Assembly: GCA_035719045.1 (NCBI GenBank)
Contig: DASTGO010000537.1
Location: 1 to 20,528, forward strand
DNA from: DASTGO01 sp035719045
Lineage (GTDB): Bacteria > Actinomycetota > Actinomycetes > Actinomycetales > Kineosporiaceae
Direction of reading: 5' to 3'
Length of the DNA: 20,528 nt
Shown here in pieces: positions 6,460 to 13,590 of this stretch. The position numbers and the translations under genes are program-made. The notes beneath the pieces were generated by a model. That model did not search any database, was not told where the DNA came from, and saw only the letters and a list, made by a program, of their open reading frames with translations. Numbering within the stretch: position 1 is the first letter of the stretch; each line of letters begins with the position of its first letter.

Positions 6460-7385
6460 CCGAGCCCACCCTCCGGATCGCCGGCACCGGCTCCCCGGAT
6501 GTCCCGGATGTCCCGGAGGCCCGGGACGTCCCGGGCACCCCGGACGTGCCGTTCGTCCCGGCCCGGCCGCGGCGCTCCGGTGGCCGCACCCCGGTGCAGT
6601 GGCTGGGCCACAACGCCCTGCGCCTGTACGGGCTGCTGGCGTTCCTGTACCTGTTCGCGCCGATCGCCTACGTGACGGTCTTCTCGTTCAACGACGGCGG
6701 CCGGACGAACATCATCTGGAACGGCTTCACCCTGAAGAACTGGGCCAACCCGTGCGGGGCGCCGGACATCTGCGCCTCCGTCCAGAACAGCCTGATGATC
6801 GGGGTGATCTCGACGGTCGTCGCGACGGTCCTCGGCACGATGGTCGCCTTCGCCCTGGCCCGGCACCGGTTCCGCGGCCGGACGGCGATCAACCTGCTGA
6901 TCTTCCTGCCGATGGCCACCCCCGAGGTGGTGATGGCGGCGTCGCTGCTCACCCTGTTCCTCAACCTGGGCGGGGTGTTCAGCCTCGGTTACACGACGAT
7001 CATCATCGCCCACGTGATGTTCTGCATCAGCTTCGTCATCGTGGCGGTGAAGGCCCGGATCCAGAGCCTGGACCCGCGGCTGGAGCAGGCGGCGATGGAC
7101 CTGTACGCCAGTGAGACCCAGACCTTCCTGAGGGTCACCCTGCCGCTGCTGGCCCCGGGTATCGCGGGGGCGGCGCTGCTGGCGTTCAGCCTGTCCTTCG
7201 ACGACTACATCATCACCAGCTTCAACCGGGGCAGCGTGAACACGTTCCCGACGTTCGTCTACACCGCGGCCCAGCGGGGCATTCCGGCGCAGGCGTACAT
7301 CATCGGGGCGGCCATGTTCTACCTCGCCCTGCTCGTCGTGCTGATCGGGGACGTGGCCCGGCGCAGGGTCGCCATCCGCCGGTGA
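6456..7385 (+). CDS. potC: spermidine/putrescine ABC transporter permease PotC
   Basis: A 309-residue permease, partner of PotB. ATG 6456 overlaps the potB stop as ATGA and has GGAGG (6444-6448) at 7-nt spacing. The EAA loop is at about 210-235 (EQAAMDLYASETQTFLRVT), and FDDYIITSF near 248 is typical of PotC. Two oddities are visible. The cytoplasmic N-terminus (13-35) has repeated Asp-Val-Pro units, SPDVPDVPEARDVPGTPDVP, partly encoded by repeated GATGTCCCG in the DNA. The first external loop has two cysteines, Cys100 and Cys106, six residues apart, which could form a disulfide. The gene ends in tandem TGA TGA stops and closes the importer operon. Confidence 0.88.
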   Translation: MTEPTLRIAGTGSPDVPDVPEARDVPGTPDVPFVPARPRRSGGRTPVQWLGHNALRLYGLLAFLYLFAPIAYVTVFSFNDGGRTNIIWNGFTLKNWANPCGAPDICASVQNSLMIGVISTVVATVLGTMVAFALARHRFRGRTAINLLIFLPMATPEVVMAASLLTLFLNLGGVFSLGYTTIIIAHVMFCISFVIVAVKARIQSLDPRLEQAAMDLYASETQTFLRVTLPLLAPGIAGAALLAFSLSFDDYIITSFNRGSVNTFPTFVYTAAQRGIPAQAYIIGAAMFYLALLVVLIGDVARRRVAIRR

Positions 7386-7407
7386 TGACCGAATACCGGT
7401 AGCGGCG

Positions 7408-7451
7408 GACAGAGTGTCGGACGGCGGCCGCGAGCACTGACAGACTGTCGG
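7408..7451. repeat. paired 13-bp direct repeat, candidate operator
   Basis: GACAGAGTGTCGG (7408-7420) and GACAGACTGTCGG (7439-7451) differ at one base and start 31 bp apart, about three helical turns. Each copy is itself dyad-symmetric (GACA...TGTC). The second copy is the loop of the large inverted repeat at 7421-7466. They lie 36-79 bp upstream of mmsA, which is a plausible place for a regulator of mmsA. Confidence 0.6.
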
Positions 7452-7466
7452 GCTCGCGGCCGCCGT
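7421..7466 (+). terminator. 15-bp perfect inverted repeat after potC
   Basis: The arms ACGGCGGCCGCGAGC (7421-7435) and GCTCGCGGCCGCCGT (7452-7466) are perfectly complementary around a 16-nt loop. It lies 35 bp after the potC stop and 20 bp before the mmsA start. It is very stable but lacks a T-run, which is common in GC-rich actinobacterial terminators. It could also attenuate or regulate mmsA. Confidence 0.6.
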
Positions 7467-7486
7467 CGCCCGGTGAGACTCCTGGC

Positions 7487-9013
7487 ATGACCGATCAGCC
7501 CATGTCCGAGTTGCGCCGCATCACCCATCTCATCGACGGCAAGCCGGCCGACGGTTCCGGGACCCGGGTCGGCCCGGTCTTCGACCCCGCCACCGGCGTC
7601 CAGCAGGCCGAGGTGCGGCTGGCCTGCGCCGCGGACGTGGACGAGGCGGTGTCCAGTGCGGTGACCGCGGCGGCCGCCTGGCGGGCCTCCTCCCTGGCCA
7701 CCCGGCAGCGGGTGCTGTTCACGGCCCGGCAGATCCTCGACGCCCGCCGGGACGAGATCGCCGCGGCGATCACCGCCGAGCACGGGAAGGTGCTCAGCGA
7801 CGCGGCGGGGGAGGTGCAGCGCGGCCTGGAGGTCCTGGAGTTCGCCTGCGGCATCCCGCACCTGCTCAAGGGCGGGTTCAGCGAGGGCGTGTCGACCGGG
7901 GTGGACGTGTACTCGATCCGGCAGCCGCTCGGGGTCGTCGCGGTGATCTCCCCGTTCAACTTCCCGGCCATGGTGCCGCTGTGGTTCGTGCCGATCGCGA
8001 TCGCCTGCGGCAACGCCGTCGTGCTCAAGCCGAGCGAGAAGGACCCCTCGGCGGCCAACCTGCTGGCCGAGGCCTTCCTCGAGGCGGGCCTTCCGGAGGG
8101 CGTGCTCAACGTCGTGCACGGCGACAAGGAGTCCGTCGACCGGCTCCTGGAGCACCCGGACGTGCGCGCGGTGTCCTTCGTCGGCTCCACCCCGATCGCC
8201 CGGTACGTCTACGAGACCGGGACCCGCAACGGCAAGCGGGTGCAGGCGCTGGGCGGGGCGAAGAACCACATGCTCGTGCTGCCCGACGCCGACCTCGACC
8301 TGGCCGCCGACGCCGCCGTGAACGCCGGGTTCGGATCGGCGGGGGAGCGCTGCATGGCGATCTCCGCCCTGGTCGCCGTGGACCCGGTCGGGGACGGGCT
8401 GGTCGCCAGGATCAAGGAGCGGATCGCCGGGCTGCGCATCGGTGACGGCCGGCTGTCCGGCGGGCGCAGCTGCGACATGGGCCCGCTGGTGACCGGCCAG
8501 CACCGGGACAAGGTCGCCGGGTACGTCGACGCCGGCGTGGCCGCCGGTGCGACGCTCGTGGTGGACGGCCGGGAGGTGGTCGCGGACGGCGCGCCCGGTG
8601 GGTTCTGGCTCGGCCCGACCCTGTTCGACCACGTCACCCCGTCGATGTCGGTCTACACCGACGAGATCTTCGGCCCGGTGCTGTCGGTGGTCCGGGTGCC
8701 CAGCTACGAGGCGGGCCTGGACCTGATCAACGCCAACCCCTACGGCAACGGCACGGCGATCTTCACCAACGACGGCGGCGCCGCCCGGCGGTTCCAGTAC
8801 GAGGTCGAGGTCGGCATGGTCGGGGTGAACGTGCCGATCCCGGTGCCGATGGCCTACTACTCCTTCGGCGGCTGGAAGAACTCGCTGTTCGGCGACAGCC
8901 ACGCCCACGGCGCCGAGGGCGTGCACTTCTTCACCCGCGGCAAGGTGGTCACCTCCCGCTGGCTGGACCCCAGCCACGGCGGGATCAACCTGGGCTTCCC
9001 CCAGCACAGCTGA
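7487..9013 (+). CDS. mmsA: CoA-acylating methylmalonate/malonate-semialdehyde dehydrogenase
   Basis: A 508-residue aldehyde dehydrogenase of the MmsA family. It converts malonate semialdehyde to acetyl-CoA, or methylmalonate semialdehyde to propionyl-CoA, with NAD and CoA. The catalytic Cys289 is in GSAGERCMA, and the motif SPFNFPAMVPLW (about 155-166) is typical of this family. The position of the usual general base Glu is Ala254 in VQALGGAKNH, matching the CoA-dependent subgroup in which CoA rather than water releases the product. ATG 7487 is the preferred start. GGTGAG lies 9 nt upstream, and GAGACT ends 6 nt before it, so a leaderless start is possible. The next ATG (7502) has no ribosome site. 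In this setting it may drain beta-alanine or 1,3-diaminopropane carbon, but valine or inositol breakdown is the alternative role. Confidence 0.88.
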   Translation: MTDQPMSELRRITHLIDGKPADGSGTRVGPVFDPATGVQQAEVRLACAADVDEAVSSAVTAAAAWRASSLATRQRVLFTARQILDARRDEIAAAITAEHGKVLSDAAGEVQRGLEVLEFACGIPHLLKGGFSEGVSTGVDVYSIRQPLGVVAVISPFNFPAMVPLWFVPIAIACGNAVVLKPSEKDPSAANLLAEAFLEAGLPEGVLNVVHGDKESVDRLLEHPDVRAVSFVGSTPIARYVYETGTRNGKRVQALGGAKNHMLVLPDADLDLAADAAVNAGFGSAGERCMAISALVAVDPVGDGLVARIKERIAGLRIGDGRLSGGRSCDMGPLVTGQHRDKVAGYVDAGVAAGATLVVDGREVVADGAPGGFWLGPTLFDHVTPSMSVYTDEIFGPVLSVVRVPSYEAGLDLINANPYGNGTAIFTNDGGAARRFQYEVEVGMVGVNVPIPVPMAYYSFGGWKNSLFGDSHAHGAEGVHFFTRGKVVTSRWLDPSHGGINLGFPQHS

Positions 9014-9052
9014 GCCACCCCGGCACCCACGTACCCGTCCCGCGCCCACGAA

Positions 9053-9084
9053 CCTCCCCGGGCCGACCGGCCGGCCCGGGGAGG
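9053..9084 (+). terminator. 12-bp hairpin terminator after mmsA
   Basis: CCTCCCCGGGCC (9053-9064) and GGCCCGGGGAGG (9073-9084) form a perfect 12-bp stem with an 8-nt loop, 39 bp after the mmsA stop. No T-run follows. The rest of the spacer up to 9217 has TGTAC at 9118 and 9133 but no promoter that I can defend for the next gene. Confidence 0.65.
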
Positions 9085-9217
9085 GTGGACATCCGGGTGA
9101 GAGGTGGGCCCGGCTGTTGTACACCAGGGCGATGTACGCGGTGTCGGCGGGTGCGAGAGATTCCTCCCGAGCCCGTGCTGCACCATCCGCGCGTGACCAC
9201 CGATCCGGAGGTAACCG

Positions 9218-10696
9218 ATGAGCGCCACGACGTCCCTGTCCGGCCGGGAGAGCGCCGTCCTCGGCGGCGTCCGCACGGGTCTGTTCATCGACGGCCAGTG
9301 GCGGCCGGCCTCGGGCGGCGGGGAGTTCGAGGTCGAGGACCCGGCCACCCAGCAGCCGATCGCCACCGTGGCCGATGCGACCGTGGCGGACGGCAGGGCC
9401 GCCCTGGATGCGGCCGTGGCCGTCCAGGAGTCCTGGGCCAAGACCCCGCCGCGGGACCGGGGCGAGATCCTGCGCCGGGCGTTCGAGCTGATCACCGCCC
9501 GCGCCGAGGACCTCGCGCTGCTGATGACCCTGGAGATGGGCAAGCCGCTGAAGGAGTCCCGGGCGGAGATCGCCTATGCTGCGGAGTTCTTCCGCTGGTT
9601 CTCCGAGGAGTCGGTCCGGATCGCCGGGCGGTACTCGGTCGCCCCGAACGGCGCCACCCGCCTGCTCACCATGAAGCAGCCGGTCGGCCCCTGCCTGTTC
9701 ATCACCCCGTGGAACTTCCCGCTGGCCATGGGCACCCGCAAGATCGGCCCGGCCATCGCCGCCGGCTGCACCATGGTGGTCAAGCCGGCCTCGCAGACCC
9801 CGCTGTCGATGCTCGCCCTGGCCGACATCATGACCGAGGCGGGTCTTCCCGCCGGGGTGCTCAACATCATCACGACCCGCTCCACCGGTGCGGTGATGGA
9901 GCCGTTGATCGGCGACCCGCGACTGCGCAAGCTGTCCTTCACCGGGTCCACCGAGGTCGGCAAGCGGCTGGTCGAGCAGTCCGCCCGGCAACTGCTGCGG
10001 GTGTCGATGGAACTCGGCGGGAACGCCCCGTTCCTCGTCCTGGCCGACGCCGACGTGGACGCCGCGGTCGACGGCGCGATGCTGGCCAAGATGCGCAACA
10101 TGGGCGAGGCCTGCACCGCCGCGAACCGGTTCATCGTCCACGAGTCGGCGGCCGCGGAGTTCGCCCGCAAGCTCGCCGCCCGGATGGACGCCCTGACCGT
10201 CGGCCGGGGCACCGAGGACGGTGTGGACGTCGGCCCGCTGGTCGACCGGCCCAGCCAGGACAAGGTCGGCGAACTGGTGGCCGACGCGGTCGACCGGGGC
10301 GCCCAGGTGCTCACCGGCGGCGACACCGTGGGCGATCGCGGCTACTTCTTCGCCCCGACGGTGCTCAGCGGGGTCGCCCCCGACTCCCGCCTGCTGACGG
10401 AGGAGATCTTCGGCCCGGTCGCCCCGATCACCACCTTCGCCACCACCGACGAGGCGCTGGCCCTGGCCAACGACACGGAGTTCGGCCTGGTCGCCTACGC
10501 CTACACGCGGGACCTCACCCAGGCCGTCCGGGTCGCCGAGGGCCTGCAGACCGGGATGGTCGGCCTCAACCAGGGCATCGTGTCCAACCCGGCGGCGCCG
10601 TTCGGTGGGGTCAAGCAGTCCGGCTTCGGCCGGGAGGGCGGCCCGGAGGGCATCGAGGAGTACCTCGACACCAAGTACGTCGGCATCGCGCTGTAG
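9218..10696 (+). CDS. gabD: succinate-semialdehyde dehydrogenase (GabD-type)
   Basis: A 492-residue aldehyde dehydrogenase expected to oxidise succinate semialdehyde to succinate, the last step of GABA catabolism feeding the TCA cycle. ATG 9218 has a good GGAGG (9207-9211) 6 nt upstream. The catalytic pair is Glu265 in MELGGNAP and Cys299 in MGEACTAANRF. TPWNFPLAMGTRKIGPA (163-179) and the end APFGGVKQSGFGREGG are GabD hallmarks. Length matches the family. Unlike the importer operon, it stands between two hairpins (after mmsA and after its own stop), so it is likely transcribed alone. NAD versus NADP preference and glutarate-semialdehyde activity cannot be judged here. Confidence 0.85.
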   Translation: MSATTSLSGRESAVLGGVRTGLFIDGQWRPASGGGEFEVEDPATQQPIATVADATVADGRAALDAAVAVQESWAKTPPRDRGEILRRAFELITARAEDLALLMTLEMGKPLKESRAEIAYAAEFFRWFSEESVRIAGRYSVAPNGATRLLTMKQPVGPCLFITPWNFPLAMGTRKIGPAIAAGCTMVVKPASQTPLSMLALADIMTEAGLPAGVLNIITTRSTGAVMEPLIGDPRLRKLSFTGSTEVGKRLVEQSARQLLRVSMELGGNAPFLVLADADVDAAVDGAMLAKMRNMGEACTAANRFIVHESAAAEFARKLAARMDALTVGRGTEDGVDVGPLVDRPSQDKVGELVADAVDRGAQVLTGGDTVGDRGYFFAPTVLSGVAPDSRLLTEEIFGPVAPITTFATTDEALALANDTEFGLVAYAYTRDLTQAVRVAEGLQTGMVGLNQGIVSNPAAPFGGVKQSGFGREGGPEGIEEYLDTKYVGIAL

Positions 10697-10721
10697 GAGG
10701 GACCAGGACGGACCGCTGCTG

Positions 10722-10751
10722 CGGACGGGCGGCCCTGAGGTCGCCCGTCCG
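10722..10751 (+). terminator. 10-bp hairpin terminator after gabD
   Basis: CGGACGGGCG (10722-10731) and CGCCCGTCCG (10742-10751) pair perfectly around a 10-nt loop, 25 bp after the gabD stop. It marks the boundary between the catabolic locus and the isoprenoid block. No T-run is present. Confidence 0.6.
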
Positions 10752-10761
10752 GCCCGTGCGG

Positions 10762-10774
10762 GACAATCGCGCCG
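10762..10774 (+). promoter_or_regulatory. candidate -10 element for leaderless dxr
   Basis: GACAAT (10762-10767) ends 6 nt before the GTG at 10774. That spacing would place the first transcribed base at or next to the start codon, a common actinobacterial layout. No good ribosome site precedes the GTG, which supports a leaderless start. A -35 is not evident, because that position falls inside the gabD hairpin. Confidence 0.4.
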
Positions 10775-12036
10775 TGACGACGAACCTGACCGCAGACCTT
10801 CCGGCCGGCTCCCCCGGGGCGCCGGTTCCGCCGGTACGGGACGTCGTCCTGCTCGGCTCGACCGGCTCGATCGGCACCCAGGCGGTGGACGTCGTCCGCC
10901 GGGCCGGCGGGCGGTTCCGGGTGGTGGGGCTGGCCGCCGGCGGGGACCGGGTCGACCTGCTCGCCGACCAGGTCGCGCAGTTGGGCGTGTCCGAGGTGGC
11001 GGTGGCCCGGCCCGAGGCGCAGGCTCCGTTGCGGGCGGCCCTGCAGCAGCGCGGGGCCGGGTCGGTCCGGGTGCTGGCCGGCCCGGACGCCGCCACCGAC
11101 CTGGCCGGTCGTGGCGCCGACGTGGTGCTCAACGGGATGACCGGGGCGATCGGGCTGCGCCCCACCCTGGCCGCGCTGGCCGCCGGCAGCACCCTGGCCC
11201 TGGCGAACAAGGAGTCCCTGATCATCGGCGGGCGGCTGGTCACCTCGATCGCCGGACCGGGTCAGATCGTCCCGGTGGACAGCGAGCACTCGGCCCTGGC
11301 CCAGTGCCTGCTGGCCGGCCGGGACCACGAGGTGCGCCGGCTCATCCTCACCGCCAGCGGCGGCCCGTTCCGCGGCCGCAGCCGCCGGGAACTGGCCCAG
11401 GTCACCCCGCAGCAGGCCCTGGCCCACCCGACCTGGAGCATGGGCCCGGTGATCACCACGAACTCGGCCACCCTGGTGAACAAGGGGCTGGAGGTGATCG
11501 AGGCGCACCTGCTGTTCGGCGTCCCCTTCGACCGGATCGACGTGCTCGTCCACCCGCAGTCGATCGTGCACTCGATGGTGGAGTTCACCGACGGCTCGAC
11601 CCTGGCCCAGTGCTCCCCGCCGGACATGCGGCTGCCGATCGCCCTCGGCCTCGGCTGGCCCGACCGGCTGCCCGGGGCGGCTCGTGGGCTGGACCTGACC
11701 CAGGCGATGACCTGGGAGTTCTTCCCTCTGGACGATGAGGCCTTCCCTGCCGTGGCGCTGGCTCGCCGGGTCGGGCAGGCGGGCGGTACGTATCCTGCTG
11801 TCTACAACGCCGCCAACGAGGAGTGCGTCGACGCCTTCCTCGACGGCCGGATCCGGTTCCTGGACATCGTGGATACGATCGCCCGGGTGGTCGATGATCA
11901 TGTACCGCAGGCCGGGCAGCCCGCCCTGCCGGACGTGCTGGCGGCCGACAGTTGGGCCCGCCACCGTGCCCGGGAGTTGTTGGGGGGCGGGGAGAGTGGG
12001 CAGGGAACGCCGGACTCCCGCCCGGGGTTGCACTGA
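10774..12036 (+). CDS. dxr: 1-deoxy-D-xylulose 5-phosphate reductoisomerase
   Basis: A 420-residue enzyme converting DXP to 2-C-methyl-D-erythritol 4-phosphate with NADPH, the first committed step of the MEP isoprenoid pathway. The NADPH-binding LLGSTGSIGTQAVDVV begins at residue 26. LANKESLIIGG (143-153) is characteristic. The predicted metal ligands are Asp169 and Glu171 in VDSEHSA and Glu240 in NKGLEVIEAH. The substrate loop HPTWSMG lies at 218-224. GTG 10774 is chosen because homology begins soon after it; the frame stays open far upstream through gabD, but that is a shadow. The last dozen residues (GQGTPDSRPGLH) look unconserved, and the stop falls inside the first unit of an 18-bp tandem repeat. 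It stands first in the conserved dxr - protease - ispG order. Confidence 0.93.
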   Translation: MTTNLTADLPAGSPGAPVPPVRDVVLLGSTGSIGTQAVDVVRRAGGRFRVVGLAAGGDRVDLLADQVAQLGVSEVAVARPEAQAPLRAALQQRGAGSVRVLAGPDAATDLAGRGADVVLNGMTGAIGLRPTLAALAAGSTLALANKESLIIGGRLVTSIAGPGQIVPVDSEHSALAQCLLAGRDHEVRRLILTASGGPFRGRSRRELAQVTPQQALAHPTWSMGPVITTNSATLVNKGLEVIEAHLLFGVPFDRIDVLVHPQSIVHSMVEFTDGSTLAQCSPPDMRLPIALGLGWPDRLPGAARGLDLTQAMTWEFFPLDDEAFPAVALARRVGQAGGTYPAVYNAANEECVDAFLDGRIRFLDIVDTIARVVDDHVPQAGQPALPDVLAADSWARHRARELLGGGESGQGTPDSRPGLH

Positions 12037-12075
12037 GTCCCGGGGGTTGTACCGAGTCCGGGGTTGCACTGAGGT
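12022..12075. repeat. three 18-bp tandem repeats across the dxr stop
   Basis: Units begin at 12022, 12040 and 12058. The first and third share CCGGGGTTGCACTGAG exactly; the middle is CCGGGGGTTGTACCGAG. The dxr stop (12034-12036) is in the first unit, so the array has duplicated the end of the gene into the 69-nt spacer before the protease gene. It ends 17 bp before the ribosome site. Confidence 0.8.
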
Positions 12076-12105
12076 GGCGGCGGTTCTGACGGAGGTGGAG
12101 GCCTG

Positions 12106-13425
12106 ATGGCCTACGTGATCGGGGTGCTCGTCTTCGTGGTGGGGGTGGCGGTCAGCGTCGCCCTGCACGAGATCGGGCACCTGGTACCGGCCAAGCTCTT
12201 CGGTGTCCGCTGCACCCAGTACATGGTGGGCTTCGGCCCGACGGTCTGGTCGCGCCAGGTGGGCGACACCGAGTACGGGATCAAGGCGTTCCCGCTCGGC
12301 GGCTACGTCCGGATGCTCGGGATGTTCCCGCCCAAACCCGGCCGCCCGGTCCGCGCCGACTCCACCGGCCGCTGGTCGATGCTGATCGAGCAGGCCCGCG
12401 CCGACTCCGCCAGCGAGATCGGGCCGGAGGACGCCGACAAGCTCTTCTACCAGCGCTCGACGCCGAAGCGACTGCTGATCATGCTCGGCGGCCCGACCAT
12501 GAACCTGGTCCTGGCCACAGGGATCTTCGCGGTGCTGCTCAGCGGCTTCGGGATCAACGTCAAGAGCACCACCCTCGAGACCGTCAGCCGCTGCGTGCTG
12601 CCCGGCGACGCGCCCAATTCCCGGACCTGCCAGCCCACCGATCCCCCCGCTCCCGCCGTGAAGGCCGGGCTCCGGCCGGGCGACACGCTGCTGGCCTTCG
12701 GCGGCACGAAGATCGACAACTGGCAGCAGGTCCAGCAGCTCATCCGGGCCAATCACGGAACCCCGGTCGACCTCACGGTCCGGCGCAACGGCCAGGAGGA
12801 GCACCTCACCATCACCCCGATGGTCTCCCCGCAGGCGGTGCTGGACGGCAACGGTGACCCCGTGGTCGGCTCCGACGGCAGGACGAAGCTGACCCAGGTC
12901 GGCTTCCTGGGAGTGACCCCGAGCACCGTGCTGGTGCACAAGCCGTTGTCCGCGGTGCCCGGCTATGTCGGGGACGACCTCGCCAAGGTCGCCGGGGTCG
13001 TGCTGCGGATCCCGCAGAAGATGGTCGGGGTGGCCAAGGCCGCCTTCGGCTCGGGTCCGCGGGACCCGAACGGTCCGATCAGCGTCGTGGGTGCGGCCCG
13101 GGTCTCCGGGGAGATCGGCAACGCCCAGGGGCTCTCCGACATGGGCAAGTTCGCCGGCTGGCTCAGCCTGGTCGGCTCGATCAACCTGGCGCTGTTCGTG
13201 TTCAACCTGGTCCCGCTGCTGCCGCTGGACGGCGGGCACGTCGCGGGGGCGCTCTGGGAGGCCGTCCGCCGCCGGGCGAACCGGCTCCTGCGCCGTCCCG
13301 ACCCGGGTCCGGTCGACATGGCCCGGGCGCTGCCGCTGACCTACGGCGTCGCCTCGCTGCTGATCGGGATGTCCGTCCTGCTCATCTACGCCGACATCGT
13401 GCGACCGGTCCGGCTCGGCGGCTGA
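12106..13425 (+). CDS. site-2 intramembrane zinc metalloprotease (RseP/Rip1 type)
   Basis: A 439-residue membrane protease that cuts transmembrane anti-sigma factors or other membrane proteins within the bilayer. ATG 12106 follows GGAGG sites at 12091 and 12097. The zinc motif HEIGH is at 21-25 in the first transmembrane helix, and the third ligand motif LDGG is at 374-377 after NLVPLLP. Between them are a GYVRMLG-type segment (66-72), a second helix (about 123-145), and a PDZ domain at about 160-240 with AGLRPGDTLLAFGG. Two external cysteines, Cys163 and Cys175, may form a disulfide. The neighbourhood matches mycobacterial Rip1, which lies between dxr and ispG, and this suggests orthology. 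Substrates, expected to be anti-sigma factors, are not in the window. Confidence 0.92.
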   Translation: MAYVIGVLVFVVGVAVSVALHEIGHLVPAKLFGVRCTQYMVGFGPTVWSRQVGDTEYGIKAFPLGGYVRMLGMFPPKPGRPVRADSTGRWSMLIEQARADSASEIGPEDADKLFYQRSTPKRLLIMLGGPTMNLVLATGIFAVLLSGFGINVKSTTLETVSRCVLPGDAPNSRTCQPTDPPAPAVKAGLRPGDTLLAFGGTKIDNWQQVQQLIRANHGTPVDLTVRRNGQEEHLTITPMVSPQAVLDGNGDPVVGSDGRTKLTQVGFLGVTPSTVLVHKPLSAVPGYVGDDLAKVAGVVLRIPQKMVGVAKAAFGSGPRDPNGPISVVGAARVSGEIGNAQGLSDMGKFAGWLSLVGSINLALFVFNLVPLLPLDGGHVAGALWEAVRRRANRLLRRPDPGPVDMARALPLTYGVASLLIGMSVLLIYADIVRPVRLGG

Positions 13426-13445
13426 TCCGTCGGGCCGCACCCCGG

Positions 13446-13475
13446 CCCGGTCCGATCCCGCCCGGTCCGATCCCG
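13446..13475. repeat. 15-bp perfect tandem duplication
   Basis: CCCGGTCCGATCCCG occurs twice in direct succession (13446-13460 and 13461-13475), 20 bp after the protease stop. A 6-bp inverted repeat CGGGCC/GGCCCG (13431-13436 and 13444-13449) overlaps its start and could be a weak terminator. A 12-bp palindrome GTCGCCGGCGAC follows at 13485-13496. Confidence 0.85.
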
Positions 13476-13528
13476 CCGTGAGCCGTCGCCGGCGACCGGG
13501 AAGAATCCTCCCGTAACCGGCAGTCCTG

Positions 13529-13558
13529 CACCCGACAGCCCAGCACCCGGCAGCCCAG
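13529..13558. repeat. 15-bp tandem duplication, one mismatch
   Basis: CACCCGACAGCCCAG (13529-13543) is followed directly by CACCCGGCAGCCCAG (13544-13558). It lies in the untranslated region 32 bp before the ispG start and is distinct from the duplication at 13446. Confidence 0.8.
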
Positions 13559-13590
13559 CCCCGTAGCCGTCGAAAGGCGAGTCCTGCGCC

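Noticed and set aside
9117..9145. TTGTAC as -35 of a gabD promoter
   Set aside because: No -10 resembling TANNNT occurs at 16-18 nt, so I do not call it.
7319..10141. 940-residue minus-strand open frame over mmsA and gabD
   Set aside because: Antisense shadow of two clear aldehyde dehydrogenases; low-complexity composition and no recognisable fold.
12021..12075. Tandem repeats as a CRISPR or attachment site
   Set aside because: Units are 18 bp without spacers, and no integrase or cas gene is near.
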